Positions 34,929 to 44,815 of a stretch of DNA of 64,000 nucleotides are shown here, piece by piece. The notes beneath the pieces were generated by a model, which did no database searches, had not been told where the DNA came from, and saw only the letters and a program-made list of their open reading frames with translations. This DNA comes from CFX5 sp023384495 (GTDB taxonomy: Bacteria; Chloroflexota; Anaerolineae; Caldilineales; Caldilineaceae), in contig JASNZV010000011.1 of the NCBI GenBank assembly GCA_048499455.1, forward strand, positions 1 through 64,000, given 5' to 3'. The translations under genes and the position numbers were made by a program. Numbering within the stretch: the first letter of the stretch is position 1; the number at the start of each line of letters is the position of its first letter.

Positions 34929-36099
34929 TGGAACGGTTCACACACGCAACGGCGCGCATGACATGCGCCAGATGGAAGTCCCTTTTGTCGATTTGGGGGC
35001 GCAGTACGCATCCATTGAAGCAGAGGTGAATCAAGCGATAGCCCGTGTGTTGCGGCGCAATGATTTTGTGTTGGGGCAGGATGTAGAGGCCTTTGAAGCG
35101 GAATTTGCCGCCTATTGTGACACCGATTACGCAATTGGGATGGACTCTGGGCTGTCGGCGCTGGAACTGTTGCTCCGCGCCTATGGCGTCGGCCCTGGCG
35201 ACGAGGTGATCACCCAAGCCAATACCTTTATTGCAACCGCGCTTGCTGTCTCTGGTGTGGGCGCAACGCCGGTGCTGGTCGATATGGACCCTCACACCTA
35301 TATGATCGATGTGGCGCAGATCGAGGCCGCCATCACACCGCGCACCAAGGCCATCATGCCTGTGCATCTCTATGGCCAGTTGGCGGATATGGACGCCATT
35401 ATGGCGATTGCCGAACGCCATCATCTGGTCGTGATTGAAGATGCCTGCCAGGCGCACGGCGCCCGCTACAAAGGACGCCGCGCCGGCTCGTTGGGGCACG
35501 CGGCGGCCTTTAGCTTCTATCCGGCCAAAAATCTGGGCGCCTATGGGGACGGTGGGGCCGCGGTGACGAGCGACGAACAGGTGGCGCGCAAATTGCGGCT
35601 CCTACGAAACTATGGCTCGGTACAGAAATATCATCACGAGGTATGTGGGTACAATCGCAGGCTAGACACGCTTCACGCTGCCGTGTTGCGGGTGAAGCTT
35701 CGGCGTCTGGACGAGTGGAACGCGGCGCGCCGCCGCGCCGCCGCGCAGTATACCGCCTTGCTGGGCGATGCGACCGTTGTCTGCCCGCCTGAGCTTTCGC
35801 ATACGGAGCCGGTCTATCATCTCTATGTCATCCGGGCGCCCGAACGCGACGCGCTCCAGGCCCATCTGCGCAGTCAGGGCATCGCGACGGTGATCCATTA
35901 CCCCATTCCGATCCATTTGCAGCCGGCCTATAAACAGCTGGGCTTGCCGGCAGGCAGCTTCCCTGTTGCGGAACAGGCAGCGCAAGAGATTCTGTCGCTG
36001 CCCATGTATGCCGAATTGGAATCGCAAGCGATTGCGTATGTGGCGGAGGCAATCTGTACATTCACCCAGCCAAGCTTGGAGATCGCGCCCGTAATCTAG
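34918..36099 (+). CDS. DegT/DnrJ/EryC1/StrS-family sugar aminotransferase
   Basis: The 393-residue PLP enzyme has VPFVDLGAQYASIEAEVNQA, the SGLSALELLLRA stretch, EDACQAHGARYKGRRAG and the Schiff-base lysine in FSFYPAKNLGAYGDGG (about residue 202). These match WlbC/WbpE/QdtB-type aminotransferases that act on 3-keto nucleotide sugars. AGGAGC lies before ATG 34918; ATG 34963 is a shorter option. It is coupled to the oxidoreductase and belongs to nucleotide-sugar synthesis, unlike the DegT relative at 3626. Confidence 0.93.
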   Translation: MHSNGTVHTRNGAHDMRQMEVPFVDLGAQYASIEAEVNQAIARVLRRNDFVLGQDVEAFEAEFAAYCDTDYAIGMDSGLSALELLLRAYGVGPGDEVITQANTFIATALAVSGVGATPVLVDMDPHTYMIDVAQIEAAITPRTKAIMPVHLYGQLADMDAIMAIAERHHLVVIEDACQAHGARYKGRRAGSLGHAAAFSFYPAKNLGAYGDGGAAVTSDEQVARKLRLLRNYGSVQKYHHEVCGYNRRLDTLHAAVLRVKLRRLDEWNAARRRAAAQYTALLGDATVVCPPELSHTEPVYHLYVIRAPERDALQAHLRSQGIATVIHYPIPIHLQPAYKQLGLPAGSFPVAEQAAQEILSLPMYAELESQAIAYVAEAICTFTQPSLEIAPVI

Positions 36100-36182
36100 T
36101 GTATCCTAAACAGTGTGACTTTGCAGACCAACGGGTGGTAAGAGCACCAATCGTCATACATCGTCACATAACTATACCGAGT

Positions 36183-36279
36183 TCAGAATGAAAACCAGAC
36201 TTTTGTGCTCCAGGCGGTTCCGTGAACCGCCGAGTCACGGACTCGGCGTGAGCATTTCAGACTCCGGTTTTCATTCTGA
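36183..36279. repeat. Nested palindrome with two inner hairpins
   Basis: TCAGAATGAAAACC (36183-36196) pairs with GGTTTTCATTCTGA (36266-36279). The centre carries GGCGGTTC-CGT-GAACCGCC and GAGTC-ACG-GACTC. It shares the GAAAAC/GTTTTC core with other palindromes here. It fills most of the gap after the aminotransferase. Confidence 0.7.
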
Positions 36280-36370
36280 TTTGAGTATAGGTTGTTAAAT
36301 AACTACGCGGAAGCAGCAGGGTACACGGCGGGCGCCATGAATCTGTTGTGCTCTCTGGTGCTCACCCTCG

Positions 36371-37909
36371 GTGACCCGCCAAACCGAATCTCGACCGGGA
36401 TCTTGGTCTGTGTCTAATACTCAACTATCCCCACTCAATCTTGTTAGCCGAGTCTTTGGCGACATAAGCTCAAGGTATCCGCGTGCGCGTTTGAGGTTCG
36501 GATTCTTGCAGGGGCTGGCGGCTGTGTTTAGTGGAACTTGTATTGGCGTGCTGCTTTTGGCCAGCATGTTACCCAAATACAGTTGGGCGATTCTCCTGCT
36601 GCCAGTGTTCATCTTCCCGTTCGTGGTCATGATCACTGGAAATCTTCACCGACTACTGTTGGCGCTGATTGTCATGGACATACCGCTACAACTGGATGTG
36701 AACCCAGGATATCGTGCAGATGTTGTGCAGTTTGGCTCCCTGAGTGGGATGAGCCTGTCTGTGACCACGTTGGCGCTGGCCGTCCTGTATTCATTATGGC
36801 TGGCTGACCATTTGGGGCGAATCGGCTCGCCGCGGCGCCTCACATTCCGTGGGAGCATACCTCTTGCCGCCTATGTGATTTTGGTCACGCTGTCGGCGCT
36901 GGTTGCCGCTGATGCGAACATGGCCTTTTTTCAGGTTTTCTTACTGTGGCAAATGTTCATGTTGTTTTTATACATCGTCAATTTTGTACGAACCCGCCAT
37001 GATGTAGCTTTCATCGTTACAGTGCTGCTGTTTGGCCTTGCGTTGGAAGGCATGATCATGATTGGTCATCGGGTGATTGGGCGGGACATATATGCTGCCG
37101 GGGGGCTCCTATCGCTCACGATGTTTGGTTCACGCGTAGGGGGTACACTGGGTCACCCGAACGCCGCGGGAAGCTTTCTGGCGATGTTGCTTGCGCCGGC
37201 TGTAGGGGTGCTTTTGACCCCCGCACGGCGAGAGCTCAAGCTGCTGGCTGCGTCTGGTATTGCGCTGGGTGGCGTCGCTCTGGCCCTTACACTCTCGCGA
37301 GGTAGTTGGATCGCATTTGGCCTTTCGATCATGATTCTATGTCTGTTTGCCTGGCGCCGTGGCTGGCTGTCACCGACGGTTCCGGCGGTGCTCTTCGTGT
37401 TGGCGTTGATCATGTACGCAAGTTTTCATGGAATGATTACAGAGCGAATAACAGAGAGCGACGGAGGATCAGCGCAAGGTCGGCTACCGCTCATGCAACT
37501 TGCATTTCAGATGATTGCGGACAGACCGGTAATGGGTGTCGGCGCGAACAATTTTGGTATTATGATTAAGCAGTACGCTACCCCAGAGTACAGGAATGTC
37601 TGGCTCTATTCTGTCCATAACCAGTATCTTCTAATCTGGGCTGAAGCCGGGTTGATTACGCTGGTGGCGTATTTAGGCTTCTTATTGGCGACCCTGCGCC
37701 GTGGCTGGCTCGTATGGATGCGTGCGGACCGCTATGTGTCACCTATTGCTTTGGGGTGCGTAGCGGCCATCATCGGCCATATGGTTCATCTGAATGTTGA
37801 TTTATTTATCCATCGGCCTCAGGTGCAGTTGTTGTTCTTGATATCGGGGCTGATTACGGCCATTTGTCACATGGATGTCTCGGTTAATGAATACGAAAAT
37901 CGCGTATGA
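36371..37909 (+). CDS. O-antigen-ligase/Wzy-like polysaccharide polymerase
   Basis: The 512-residue protein has about ten membrane helices. The conserved large periplasmic loop region spans TLGHPNAAGSFLAML, LTLSRGSWIAFG, MGVGANNFGIMIKQY and VHNQYLLIWAEAGL. This fits the Wzy_C/O-antigen ligase family, which joins or polymerises lipid-linked repeat units outside the membrane. The start is uncertain: GTG 36371 is the longest, GTG 36410 is possible, and neither has a strong ribosome site. It overlaps the flippase gene by 35 bases, so the two are co-translated. Confidence 0.88.
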   Translation: MTRQTESRPGSWSVSNTQLSPLNLVSRVFGDISSRYPRARLRFGFLQGLAAVFSGTCIGVLLLASMLPKYSWAILLLPVFIFPFVVMITGNLHRLLLALIVMDIPLQLDVNPGYRADVVQFGSLSGMSLSVTTLALAVLYSLWLADHLGRIGSPRRLTFRGSIPLAAYVILVTLSALVAADANMAFFQVFLLWQMFMLFLYIVNFVRTRHDVAFIVTVLLFGLALEGMIMIGHRVIGRDIYAAGGLLSLTMFGSRVGGTLGHPNAAGSFLAMLLAPAVGVLLTPARRELKLLAASGIALGGVALALTLSRGSWIAFGLSIMILCLFAWRRGWLSPTVPAVLFVLALIMYASFHGMITERITESDGGSAQGRLPLMQLAFQMIADRPVMGVGANNFGIMIKQYATPEYRNVWLYSVHNQYLLIWAEAGLITLVAYLGFLLATLRRGWLVWMRADRYVSPIALGCVAAIIGHMVHLNVDLFIHRPQVQLLFLISGLITAICHMDVSVNEYENRV

Positions 37910-39401
37910 TAACACAGTTGTCGATGAAGTCACCGCTCATTCTGGAGGACGTTCGAGTTTCTATCGCGGTGTCATATACACCGGCGCAGGGTCGATTGCA
38001 AGCACCCTTTTTCTCTTTCTTGAGACGATCATTGCCGTCCGGCTTCTAGATCCGGCAAGCTACGGCGTATTTGTATTACTTACAGTCGTCATCAGTTTTC
38101 TGGATGTGAGCATCGATTTTGGCGCCACGACGGCCGTAACTCAATTGATTGCGAGCAGTGATCCGCAACGACAGAATATGCTGGCGAACAGTGCTTTGGT
38201 GTTCCGCCTGGTTGTTCTTTTGCTTGTCTCAGCATTGCTCTGGCTAGGTCATAATCTGTTTGGTATGATTGATTCATCGGCGGATTTTTTGCGCTATGCC
38301 ACACTTGTACCTCTGATGTTGGCTGCCTACAGTCTGGATGAATTGTTGCTGAGGACCATGCAGGGCTTCCAGGCCTATCGCCATGTTGCAACCGGTCAGA
38401 TCCTGCGCAGCGTGTTGCGGCCTCTTCTTTCATTGTTCTTCTTGGTGATTCTCGGATTTGGCATGGCGAGCCTCATCTATTCCTGGATTATCTCCTTTTC
38501 GGTATCGGCGTTGTATTTGTATATCGTCTTACCAATTGAACGGCGCTTTATCTGGCGCCCTCAACTAGTCCAAGAAATAGTCCGTTTTGGTTTTCCAATT
38601 CAGATGAATCAGTTCTTGGTGCTCATTTCATCGCGCGCAGATGTACTCATCCTCGGCGCCCTGGCGACACCTGCCACTGTGGCCATGTTCACCGTTGGCT
38701 CGAGAATTCCACAGGCCCTTGCCCGTCTATCTGACTCGTATACAGCGGTTTACTTTCCAACCATGTCCGCGCTATTGGGCCAGGGGAAGCGTGTCGAAGC
38801 ACACAGAATGCTAAATAACTCGTTGCGTCTGCTTTCGTTTGCCTCAGCCCTGGTTGCATTGACGACGGTTTTGTTTAGCCATGAGATCGTTACTACGTTG
38901 TTTTCGGAGACCTATGCGGCCAGCAGTCTCGTCTTCTCCTTGCTCATGCTCGCCTTTCATATGGATGTTTTGATCAATGTGATGGGTTACACACTGACGG
39001 CGGCTGGTTATCCCGGGCGTTCCCTAGCTGAGAGCGGCATTCGGACGGTTGTGAACTTGGTCGCCAACATCGTTTTGATACCCATCTTTAGCCTGGTAGG
39101 CCCTGCCCTTGCTCGACTTCTGTCCTACTATGTCAGCAACCCGGTGGATGTGTGGCTACTGCGCCGTAGCAACATCCAGGTTACGCTTGGCCCATATGTC
39201 AAGCAAACGACTCTCCTGTTGTTATGCGCCATTTTCTACTGGTGGGCGCAACCAGTTGACTATGTATATCGCGCTGGGATCCTCGGAGCCTTTGTCGCCC
39301 TCAACCTGATCTTGATGACGGTTTCTGTAGACGATCTGGGCTACATCATTCCCACTGAGGCAATAAGGCGTTTCGGGCTCTTACGCAAGACCGAAGCATA
39401 G
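37875..39401 (+). CDS. Wzx-type polysaccharide flippase
   Basis: The 508-residue protein has about 12 to 14 membrane helices. Its beginning, FYRGVIYTGAGSIASTLFLF followed by RLLDPASYGVFVLL, and the MLANSALVFRL region are typical of the oligosaccharidyl-lipid flippase (MATE-like) group. It would move the lipid-linked repeat to the outer face for the polymerase. ATG 37875 lies inside the polymerase gene; ATG 37887 is a second choice. Confidence 0.9.
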   Translation: MSRLMNTKIAYDNTVVDEVTAHSGGRSSFYRGVIYTGAGSIASTLFLFLETIIAVRLLDPASYGVFVLLTVVISFLDVSIDFGATTAVTQLIASSDPQRQNMLANSALVFRLVVLLLVSALLWLGHNLFGMIDSSADFLRYATLVPLMLAAYSLDELLLRTMQGFQAYRHVATGQILRSVLRPLLSLFFLVILGFGMASLIYSWIISFSVSALYLYIVLPIERRFIWRPQLVQEIVRFGFPIQMNQFLVLISSRADVLILGALATPATVAMFTVGSRIPQALARLSDSYTAVYFPTMSALLGQGKRVEAHRMLNNSLRLLSFASALVALTTVLFSHEIVTTLFSETYAASSLVFSLLMLAFHMDVLINVMGYTLTAAGYPGRSLAESGIRTVVNLVANIVLIPIFSLVGPALARLLSYYVSNPVDVWLLRRSNIQVTLGPYVKQTTLLLLCAIFYWWAQPVDYVYRAGILGAFVALNLILMTVSVDDLGYIIPTEAIRRFGLLRKTEA

Positions 39402-39485
39402 TGTAACGCTATGGTCCACTGCAAACCCTTTGATGGTATGAAACAACTCTACTTGTAGTCTGGAATCACTTGGAGCCTGAAACAG

Positions 39486-40430
39486 ATGGAAGCCCCATTG
39501 GTAAGCGTAGTCATCGTCACCTGGAACCGGAAAGATGACTTGTTGGAGACAATCGCATCTGTCTATGATCAAGTCTATCAGAATGTCGAAATCGTCGTGG
39601 TCGACAATGCATCAACGGATGGAACAATCGATGCGCTTCGACAAACCTACCCCAGTGTCCGCATCGTTGCACTTGAGAAGAATCTAGGCGCATCTGGAGG
39701 TCGAAACCCTGGCATCACCGCCGCTCACGGCGAGATTATCTTTCTCCTTGATAGCGATGCCAGCCTGGACCGAGACACACTGGCCCATGTCGTACGAAAG
39801 TTCCAGACGAATCCCGAAATCGGTGTAATCTATTGCAAGATTGTCAACGCCTATACCAAGCGTCTTGATGATATTGGCGGGGGGTGGTCGTTTACAGAGA
39901 AGGATAAGGCCGATCAGGACCTGGAGTTTTATAGCTATAGTTTCTCTGAAGGCGGCAGTGCAATTCGCAAGCAGGTCTTTGAGAAGGCGGGTTTATTCTG
40001 GAACTTTCTCTTTTTTGGATTTGAGGGAGAAGAGTTGAGTCTTCGAGTATGGGATGCAGGGTACAAGATTCTATATTATCCCACTGCGCTTGTCTATCAT
40101 CGCGTGTCTCCATCGGAACGCGTGCAGGGGGCGAAGCGGCTTTATTTTAACTTGCGCAATATGCTCTATATCTTTTTTGTACGTTACCCATGGTGGATGG
40201 TTGCGATTTTCGCTCCGCTCAAGATAGGAACGTCCCTCGTGCAGGGGGTGCGAGGTCGGTGTATTCCACAGTTCTTTGGCGCCCTGCTGGATGTTGTCCG
40301 CCATCTGCCATACCTGCTTGCCGAGCGTCAGCCGATCCGCAACGAGACCGCGCTTGCCTATATGAGGCTGTTGCGCGAGCATGGCCGGCTTAGCTGGGAT
40401 CTGGTGTCGTGGTTCAAATACAAAACCTAG
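39486..40430 (+). CDS. Family 2 glycosyltransferase
   Basis: The 314-residue GT-A enzyme opens with PLVSVVIVTWNRKDDLLETI and VVVDNASTDGTIDAL. The metal-binding DxD equivalent is in FLLDSDASLDRDTL (about residue 83-86). FFGFEGEELSLRVWDAGY is the usual acceptor/base segment. There is a hydrophobic stretch near residues 225-250. It probably adds one sugar of the repeat unit or acts on a rhamnose-type acceptor. ATG 39486 has only a weak ribosome site. Confidence 0.92.
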   Translation: MEAPLVSVVIVTWNRKDDLLETIASVYDQVYQNVEIVVVDNASTDGTIDALRQTYPSVRIVALEKNLGASGGRNPGITAAHGEIIFLLDSDASLDRDTLAHVVRKFQTNPEIGVIYCKIVNAYTKRLDDIGGGWSFTEKDKADQDLEFYSYSFSEGGSAIRKQVFEKAGLFWNFLFFGFEGEELSLRVWDAGYKILYYPTALVYHRVSPSERVQGAKRLYFNLRNMLYIFFVRYPWWMVAIFAPLKIGTSLVQGVRGRCIPQFFGALLDVVRHLPYLLAERQPIRNETALAYMRLLREHGRLSWDLVSWFKYKT

Positions 40431-40439
40431 ACTGGGTTC

Positions 40440-40488
40440 TGTTTGGAAACGACGGTTTTGCTGCCGATGAAAGCGCAGTTTTCAAACA
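40440..40488. repeat. Palindrome, TGTTTGGAAAC/GTTTTCAAACA
   Basis: TGTTTGGAAAC (40440-40450) pairs with GTTTTCAAACA (40478-40488) with one mismatch. It starts ten bases after the glycosyltransferase stop and belongs to the GAAAAC/GTTTTC palindrome group. Confidence 0.6.
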
Positions 40489-40655
40489 ACCACGGGTATA
40501 GTTAGGGGATTTCTATCATGTATGGTTGAATGTTGGTTCAGTATACAGCATACAGGATACATGTGGAATCACTCGCGTGCAGTTTGGGGTCGCCCGGCGT
40601 AAGGGGATCGGCGTCATACAATGAAACAGGCGAGTGTATTGAAGAGGAATTTGAA

Positions 40656-42644
40656 ATGTTTAGTGGAAGGAAACATCAGGGGCCCCCATTGAAAATTCTC
40701 ATGGACACTATGAAGAGACCCCCAAAGCAGCGACTCGGGTATCTTTCTGGTGCGCAGTTCATGACTTTTGTCATCGTCTTAGTTGGTGGCTTCGCCTGGA
40801 TGTATGCCGATGGTCTTACAGTTGACTCGCGGTTGCCAGAGGCGAGCATAAGTGGATTGGTGACACGTGTGGCTTACCAACTTCAGCAGCAGCCAGTGAC
40901 CCCTAATGTGCATTTGCCGATGATTCAAAATACAGACATCCCTGAGGAACAGAAAGACTCGTCCGCTTCAACGACCTACTATGTGTCCAAGTCAGGCAGC
41001 AATGCTGACGGCCTGTCGTGGGAGACCGCCTGGAATGAATTGAATCAAATTCAGTGGAATGTGGTGCGGCCAGGCGATATCATTTTGCTCGATGGGGGAG
41101 AGAGCCAGGCTATCTATACGACCAGGCTCACGATTCGAACAAGCGGCGCCAGCAAAAAGCCGATTACGATCAAACTGGCCGACGAAAAAGGACGGGACGG
41201 CCAGGTCGTGATCTTCGGCGGGCGCTCCACACCCCTTCCATACTGCGAGCAAGAGACATATGAGTACGTGACAGAAGGCGTCCGCCAAACGGGAATTTTG
41301 GTGCGGAACGCAGCCTGGGTGGTGGTCGACGGGCGTAAGTGGCGTGGGATTGCGATCTATGGTCATAACCGGTACGGAATTGAACTGTATGGCAATACCG
41401 ATAACATTACGATCCGCAATGTGGATATTTTTGACAATGGCGCCGCGATCCAGCGCGATGGCGTGTGGTATTCGGACTTTCCGGGCGTAAACCTTGGGGG
41501 CACAAATATTACATTTGAGCGTGCGTTAGTTCATGACAATGGCCAGGATGCCTTCCAATGGCATGAGGCGATTGAGGACTTTACGCTCAGGGAGTCCTGG
41601 CTCTACAACAGCCGCAGACATCCGTATCTGAATGAAGCGTTCAACTGGTGCAGCCACACGGATGGGATTCAAATTTACAACGGTGGGCCACAGTATGGCT
41701 TTGTGATTGAAGAGACAATTTTTGGCCCCGCTCTCTCGAATGGCGTGCTCATGGGGCAAGCGTTACAGCCCTCGGGTATCCAGGCAACAGTGCATGAGGC
41801 CGTGTTCAGAGACGTGCTCTTTATCAAAGCCACTGATAACAACCTTGCCGGCTTTCGGGATACCAAGTCTGAGGATTGGGTGATTGACCGTGCGACGGTT
41901 TATTGCGAAACTACCTTGTGGCAATGCCTTTATCTGGAGGGTTCGGGCCATTCTGTGACGAATTCGATCTTTGTTGGTTCATGGATTTCGCTGCCTGACG
42001 GCCTGGATTCGTTTAGCAACAATTGTCAGTGGAATACGAGAGGTTTCCGCCTTGGGCAGGTGGTCGATCCGTTATTCGTTGATGCAGATGAAAGCGATCC
42101 GTTTGCACTGGGAGACTATACTCTACAACCGGATTCTCCATGTGCGGGAATGGGATCAAGCCTCACTTCGGTGGGCCAACTACTTGGTCAGCCCAATCCT
42201 GACCATGTGAACACTGAGCTTTTCTGGGAGGCGGAAGAAGGTTACATCGCGCCGCCCTTTATGATTACCGACGATTTCATTGTCCAACCAACCGCGACGG
42301 ATGATTTCCATCTGAGTGGAAGAGCTTCATACAGATTTGAGATTACAACTACGGGTGATTACATCCTCAACATGGTGGTGGATGCTCCTGATTCAGGGGC
42401 AAACTCACTCTTTGTCAACATCAATGGTGAGCCGGAGGATTCATCCATGATCTGGGATATTGAGGTTACGGATGGATTTGAGGAGAGGACAGTCTCATGG
42501 CGTGGCGATGGTTCTCCCGATGCAAACGAGTTCGTCCCCAAGGTTTTTTCACTGCCAGCCGGCCAACATGAGCTGATCATTCGAGGGCGTGAGGGGAACA
42601 CACGTATCGACCAGATTCGCCTGGAACAAACGGATTGTGAATAG
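40656..42644 (+). CDS. Membrane-anchored right-handed beta-helix protein with C-terminal carbohydrate-binding-like domain
   Basis: The 662-residue protein has a short basic N-terminus and one membrane helix (about residues 32-52; FMTFVIVLVGGFAWMYADG). An extracellular pectate-lyase-like parallel beta-helix follows (residues 105-500; entries STTYYVSKSGSNADGLSWET, then repeated N-ITIRNVDIFDN-type turns). A C-terminal beta-sandwich (residues 530-660; SYRFEITTTGDYILNMVVD, LPAGQHELIIRGREGNTRID) resembles CBM6/35-like modules. GAGGAA precedes ATG 40656. It may modify or hold the exopolysaccharide outside the cell as a lyase, epimerase or binding protein. Catalytic residues could not be assigned. 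Confidence 0.78.
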   Translation: MFSGRKHQGPPLKILMDTMKRPPKQRLGYLSGAQFMTFVIVLVGGFAWMYADGLTVDSRLPEASISGLVTRVAYQLQQQPVTPNVHLPMIQNTDIPEEQKDSSASTTYYVSKSGSNADGLSWETAWNELNQIQWNVVRPGDIILLDGGESQAIYTTRLTIRTSGASKKPITIKLADEKGRDGQVVIFGGRSTPLPYCEQETYEYVTEGVRQTGILVRNAAWVVVDGRKWRGIAIYGHNRYGIELYGNTDNITIRNVDIFDNGAAIQRDGVWYSDFPGVNLGGTNITFERALVHDNGQDAFQWHEAIEDFTLRESWLYNSRRHPYLNEAFNWCSHTDGIQIYNGGPQYGFVIEETIFGPALSNGVLMGQALQPSGIQATVHEAVFRDVLFIKATDNNLAGFRDTKSEDWVIDRATVYCETTLWQCLYLEGSGHSVTNSIFVGSWISLPDGLDSFSNNCQWNTRGFRLGQVVDPLFVDADESDPFALGDYTLQPDSPCAGMGSSLTSVGQLLGQPNPDHVNTELFWEAEEGYIAPPFMITDDFIVQPTATDDFHLSGRASYRFEITTTGDYILNMVVDAPDSGANSLFVNINGEPEDSSMIWDIEVTDGFEERTVSWRGDGSPDANEFVPKVFSLPAGQHELIIRGREGNTRIDQIRLEQTDCE

Positions 42645-42819
42645 GCGCCACCCGAAGTAGAAGCGCCTGGCGGTGAACACGGTTGTGCGCCAGTGTTTGG
42701 CGTTCCAACATGCGGGATTGGCGTAGAGCTTTCGGGTTGACTATACGTCTAGTACTGACGTATTCATACCATTTGTGTGCATCCATCTATTTGAATTGGT
42801 ACGTAGGAAGGGATATCCA

Positions 42820-43098
42820 ATGAAGAGTAAGCAAGATGTCTTAAACCAGACCCGGTCATTCATCCTTGACAAATTCCCGCTGGCGCGCCAGCAAACGCTT
42901 GCTGATGACGATGCGCTGCTTGGTAGTGGCATTGTGGATTCGCTGGGTATTCTGGAACTGGTGGGTTTTGTCGAAGAAGCATTTGGCGTCACTGTCGATG
43001 TGGAAGATTTACAGCCAGAGAATTTTCAGAGCATCGACCGGATCGCAATCTTTGTTGAGAGTAAATCTTTTGATGAAGTTGTTATGATCGGGGAATAA
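42820..43098 (+). CDS. Acyl carrier protein
   Basis: The 92-residue protein is a small helical carrier. The phosphopantetheine serine is in GIVDSLGILELVGFVEE (Ser about 40), followed by the acidic second helix and SIDRIA near the end. AGGAAGGG precedes ATG 42820. It sits two bases before the acyl-CoA/ACP ligase gene and ahead of a PLP decarboxylase. The ligase could load an amino acid or acyl group onto it. Confidence 0.9.
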   Translation: MKSKQDVLNQTRSFILDKFPLARQQTLADDDALLGSGIVDSLGILELVGFVEEAFGVTVDVEDLQPENFQSIDRIAIFVESKSFDEVVMIGE

Positions 43099-43100
43099 CT

Positions 43101-44696
43101 ATGGACTTCCTTGTTCATCATCTCCTACGTACAAGCGCACTGCGTTATCCGGAAAAGGAGGCGCTGGTGCATAAGGATCAGCGGTTAACCTATAGGGAAG
43201 TTGCGCAGCGGGTAAACGGCTTGGCCCATGGTCTGCGCCGAGCCGGTGTCCAGCTTGGCGACCGAGTGGGAATCTACCTCGCCCCGTCACTGCCGCAAGT
43301 AATCTCAATATTCGGTGTGGCGCAGGCCGGTGGCGCTTTTGTGCCGATCAACGAAGTGCTCTTTCCCAATCAAGTACGTCATGTGGTCAACGACTGTAGC
43401 ATGAAGGGGTTGATCATAGATGAGACAAAATTGGCGAACTTATCCGCTCTCCTGCCCGAAATGCCGTCGCTCGAATTCCTAGTGCTTGTAACCAACGAGG
43501 CGGTTGTCAATATCCCGCTCCCAAGTTATCGCTTTGATGAGCTATGTGGGCATTCGGCATCTGGCCCTCTGGGGGATCCCCCGTGTGATCCCCTACGAGA
43601 TGTAGCCATCGGGCATGATCTGGCGGCGATTCTCTATACGTCTGGCTCTACCGGCAGGCCAAAAGGGATCATGCTTTCCCACGCAAATATCCTCGCCGGT
43701 GCTTCGATCGTCTCTACCTATCTGAAGATTACGGGCTCGGATCGTATCTTGGGGATTCTGCCACTCACGTTCGACGCCGGGCTGAACCAGTTGACAACTG
43801 CATTTCAGCACGGCGGCGCGTATGTAATGATGAGTTTTGTGTTTGCACGCGAAATTGTGCGAACATTGCTAAAAGAGAAGATTACGGGTTTGGCCGGTGT
43901 GCCAACGCTTTGGAGCCTGTTGGCGCAGCCCAACTCAGGGATGGCGGATCGGCAACTGCCCCACCTTCGCTATATTACCAACACCGGCGGCGCTATGCCA
44001 CAGAGCGTGTTGACTGTCCTGCGCAAGGTCTTGCCGACCACAGAGATTTACTTGATGTATGGCTTAACCGAGGCGTTTCGATCAACCTATCTGCCGCCCG
44101 AAGAGCTTGATCGACGGCCAACATCGATTGGAAAGGCAATTCCCAATACCGAAATCATGGTGGTCAATGAGGCAGGGAAGCTGTGCAAACCGGGCGAGCC
44201 GGGCGAATTGGTGCACCGGGGGCCGACTGTCTCGTTGGGATACTGGGGACATCCTGAGCTGAATGAACGCGTGTTTCGCCCAAACCCCTTTTTGCCGCCG
44301 GAGCAATCGGTTTTTGAGCGGGTGTGCTATTCTGGGGATATGGTGAAGACGGATGAAGATGGCTTCATCTACTTTATTGGGCGTCGCGATGCCATGATCA
44401 AGACAACAGGATATCGTGTAAGCCCAACAGAAGTTGAGGAGATCTTGTTCCAGAGCGGACAGATCCAGGGCGCGGCGGTGATTGGTATTCCTGATGAAGT
44501 CCTCGGCCAGCACATCAAAGCGTTTGTGGTGCCCAAGAATGGGGAGCCACTCGACAGCGAAGGGTTATTGGCCTTTTGTACAGACAGGATGCCACGCTAT
44601 ATGGTGCCGAAAACGATCGAGCTAATCGATGCTTTGCCGAAAACCAGTAGTGGTAAGGTTGACTACCCTGCACTCCGTCGCCGCGAAGGGCTGTAG
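43101..44696 (+). CDS. AMP-forming acyl-CoA/ACP ligase
   Basis: The 531-residue adenylate-forming enzyme has the P-loop ILYTSGSTGRPKGIMLSHAN (about residues 176-195), TGGAMP, the MYGLTEAFRSTYLPPEEL motif, YSGDMVKTDEDGFIYFIGRR, a hinge DAMIKTTGYRVSPTEVEEIL, and the catalytic lysine in KTSSGKVDYPALRRR. This order and the ACP plus decarboxylase neighbours match the ligases linked to exosortase-A loci in Proteobacteria. It begins two bases after the ACP gene. The activated acid is unknown. Confidence 0.92.
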   Translation: MDFLVHHLLRTSALRYPEKEALVHKDQRLTYREVAQRVNGLAHGLRRAGVQLGDRVGIYLAPSLPQVISIFGVAQAGGAFVPINEVLFPNQVRHVVNDCSMKGLIIDETKLANLSALLPEMPSLEFLVLVTNEAVVNIPLPSYRFDELCGHSASGPLGDPPCDPLRDVAIGHDLAAILYTSGSTGRPKGIMLSHANILAGASIVSTYLKITGSDRILGILPLTFDAGLNQLTTAFQHGGAYVMMSFVFAREIVRTLLKEKITGLAGVPTLWSLLAQPNSGMADRQLPHLRYITNTGGAMPQSVLTVLRKVLPTTEIYLMYGLTEAFRSTYLPPEELDRRPTSIGKAIPNTEIMVVNEAGKLCKPGEPGELVHRGPTVSLGYWGHPELNERVFRPNPFLPPEQSVFERVCYSGDMVKTDEDGFIYFIGRRDAMIKTTGYRVSPTEVEEILFQSGQIQGAAVIGIPDEVLGQHIKAFVVPKNGEPLDSEGLLAFCTDRMPRYMVPKTIELIDALPKTSSGKVDYPALRRREGL

Positions 44697-44815
44697 CGGT
44701 GAGCCAGGTGTAACCAAGAGGAGCCGTAAAGGACCACCATGTTCCCTCACGGCTCAGTGTTGGGATGTTGGTGGTTGAAGAAGTAACGGCAATAATCGTG
44801 TTTTGGGGCCACTTT

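Noticed and set aside
43101..44696. Non-ribosomal peptide synthetase fragment
   Set aside because: It is a complete stand-alone ligase with no condensation or carrier domain fused; the ACP is separate.
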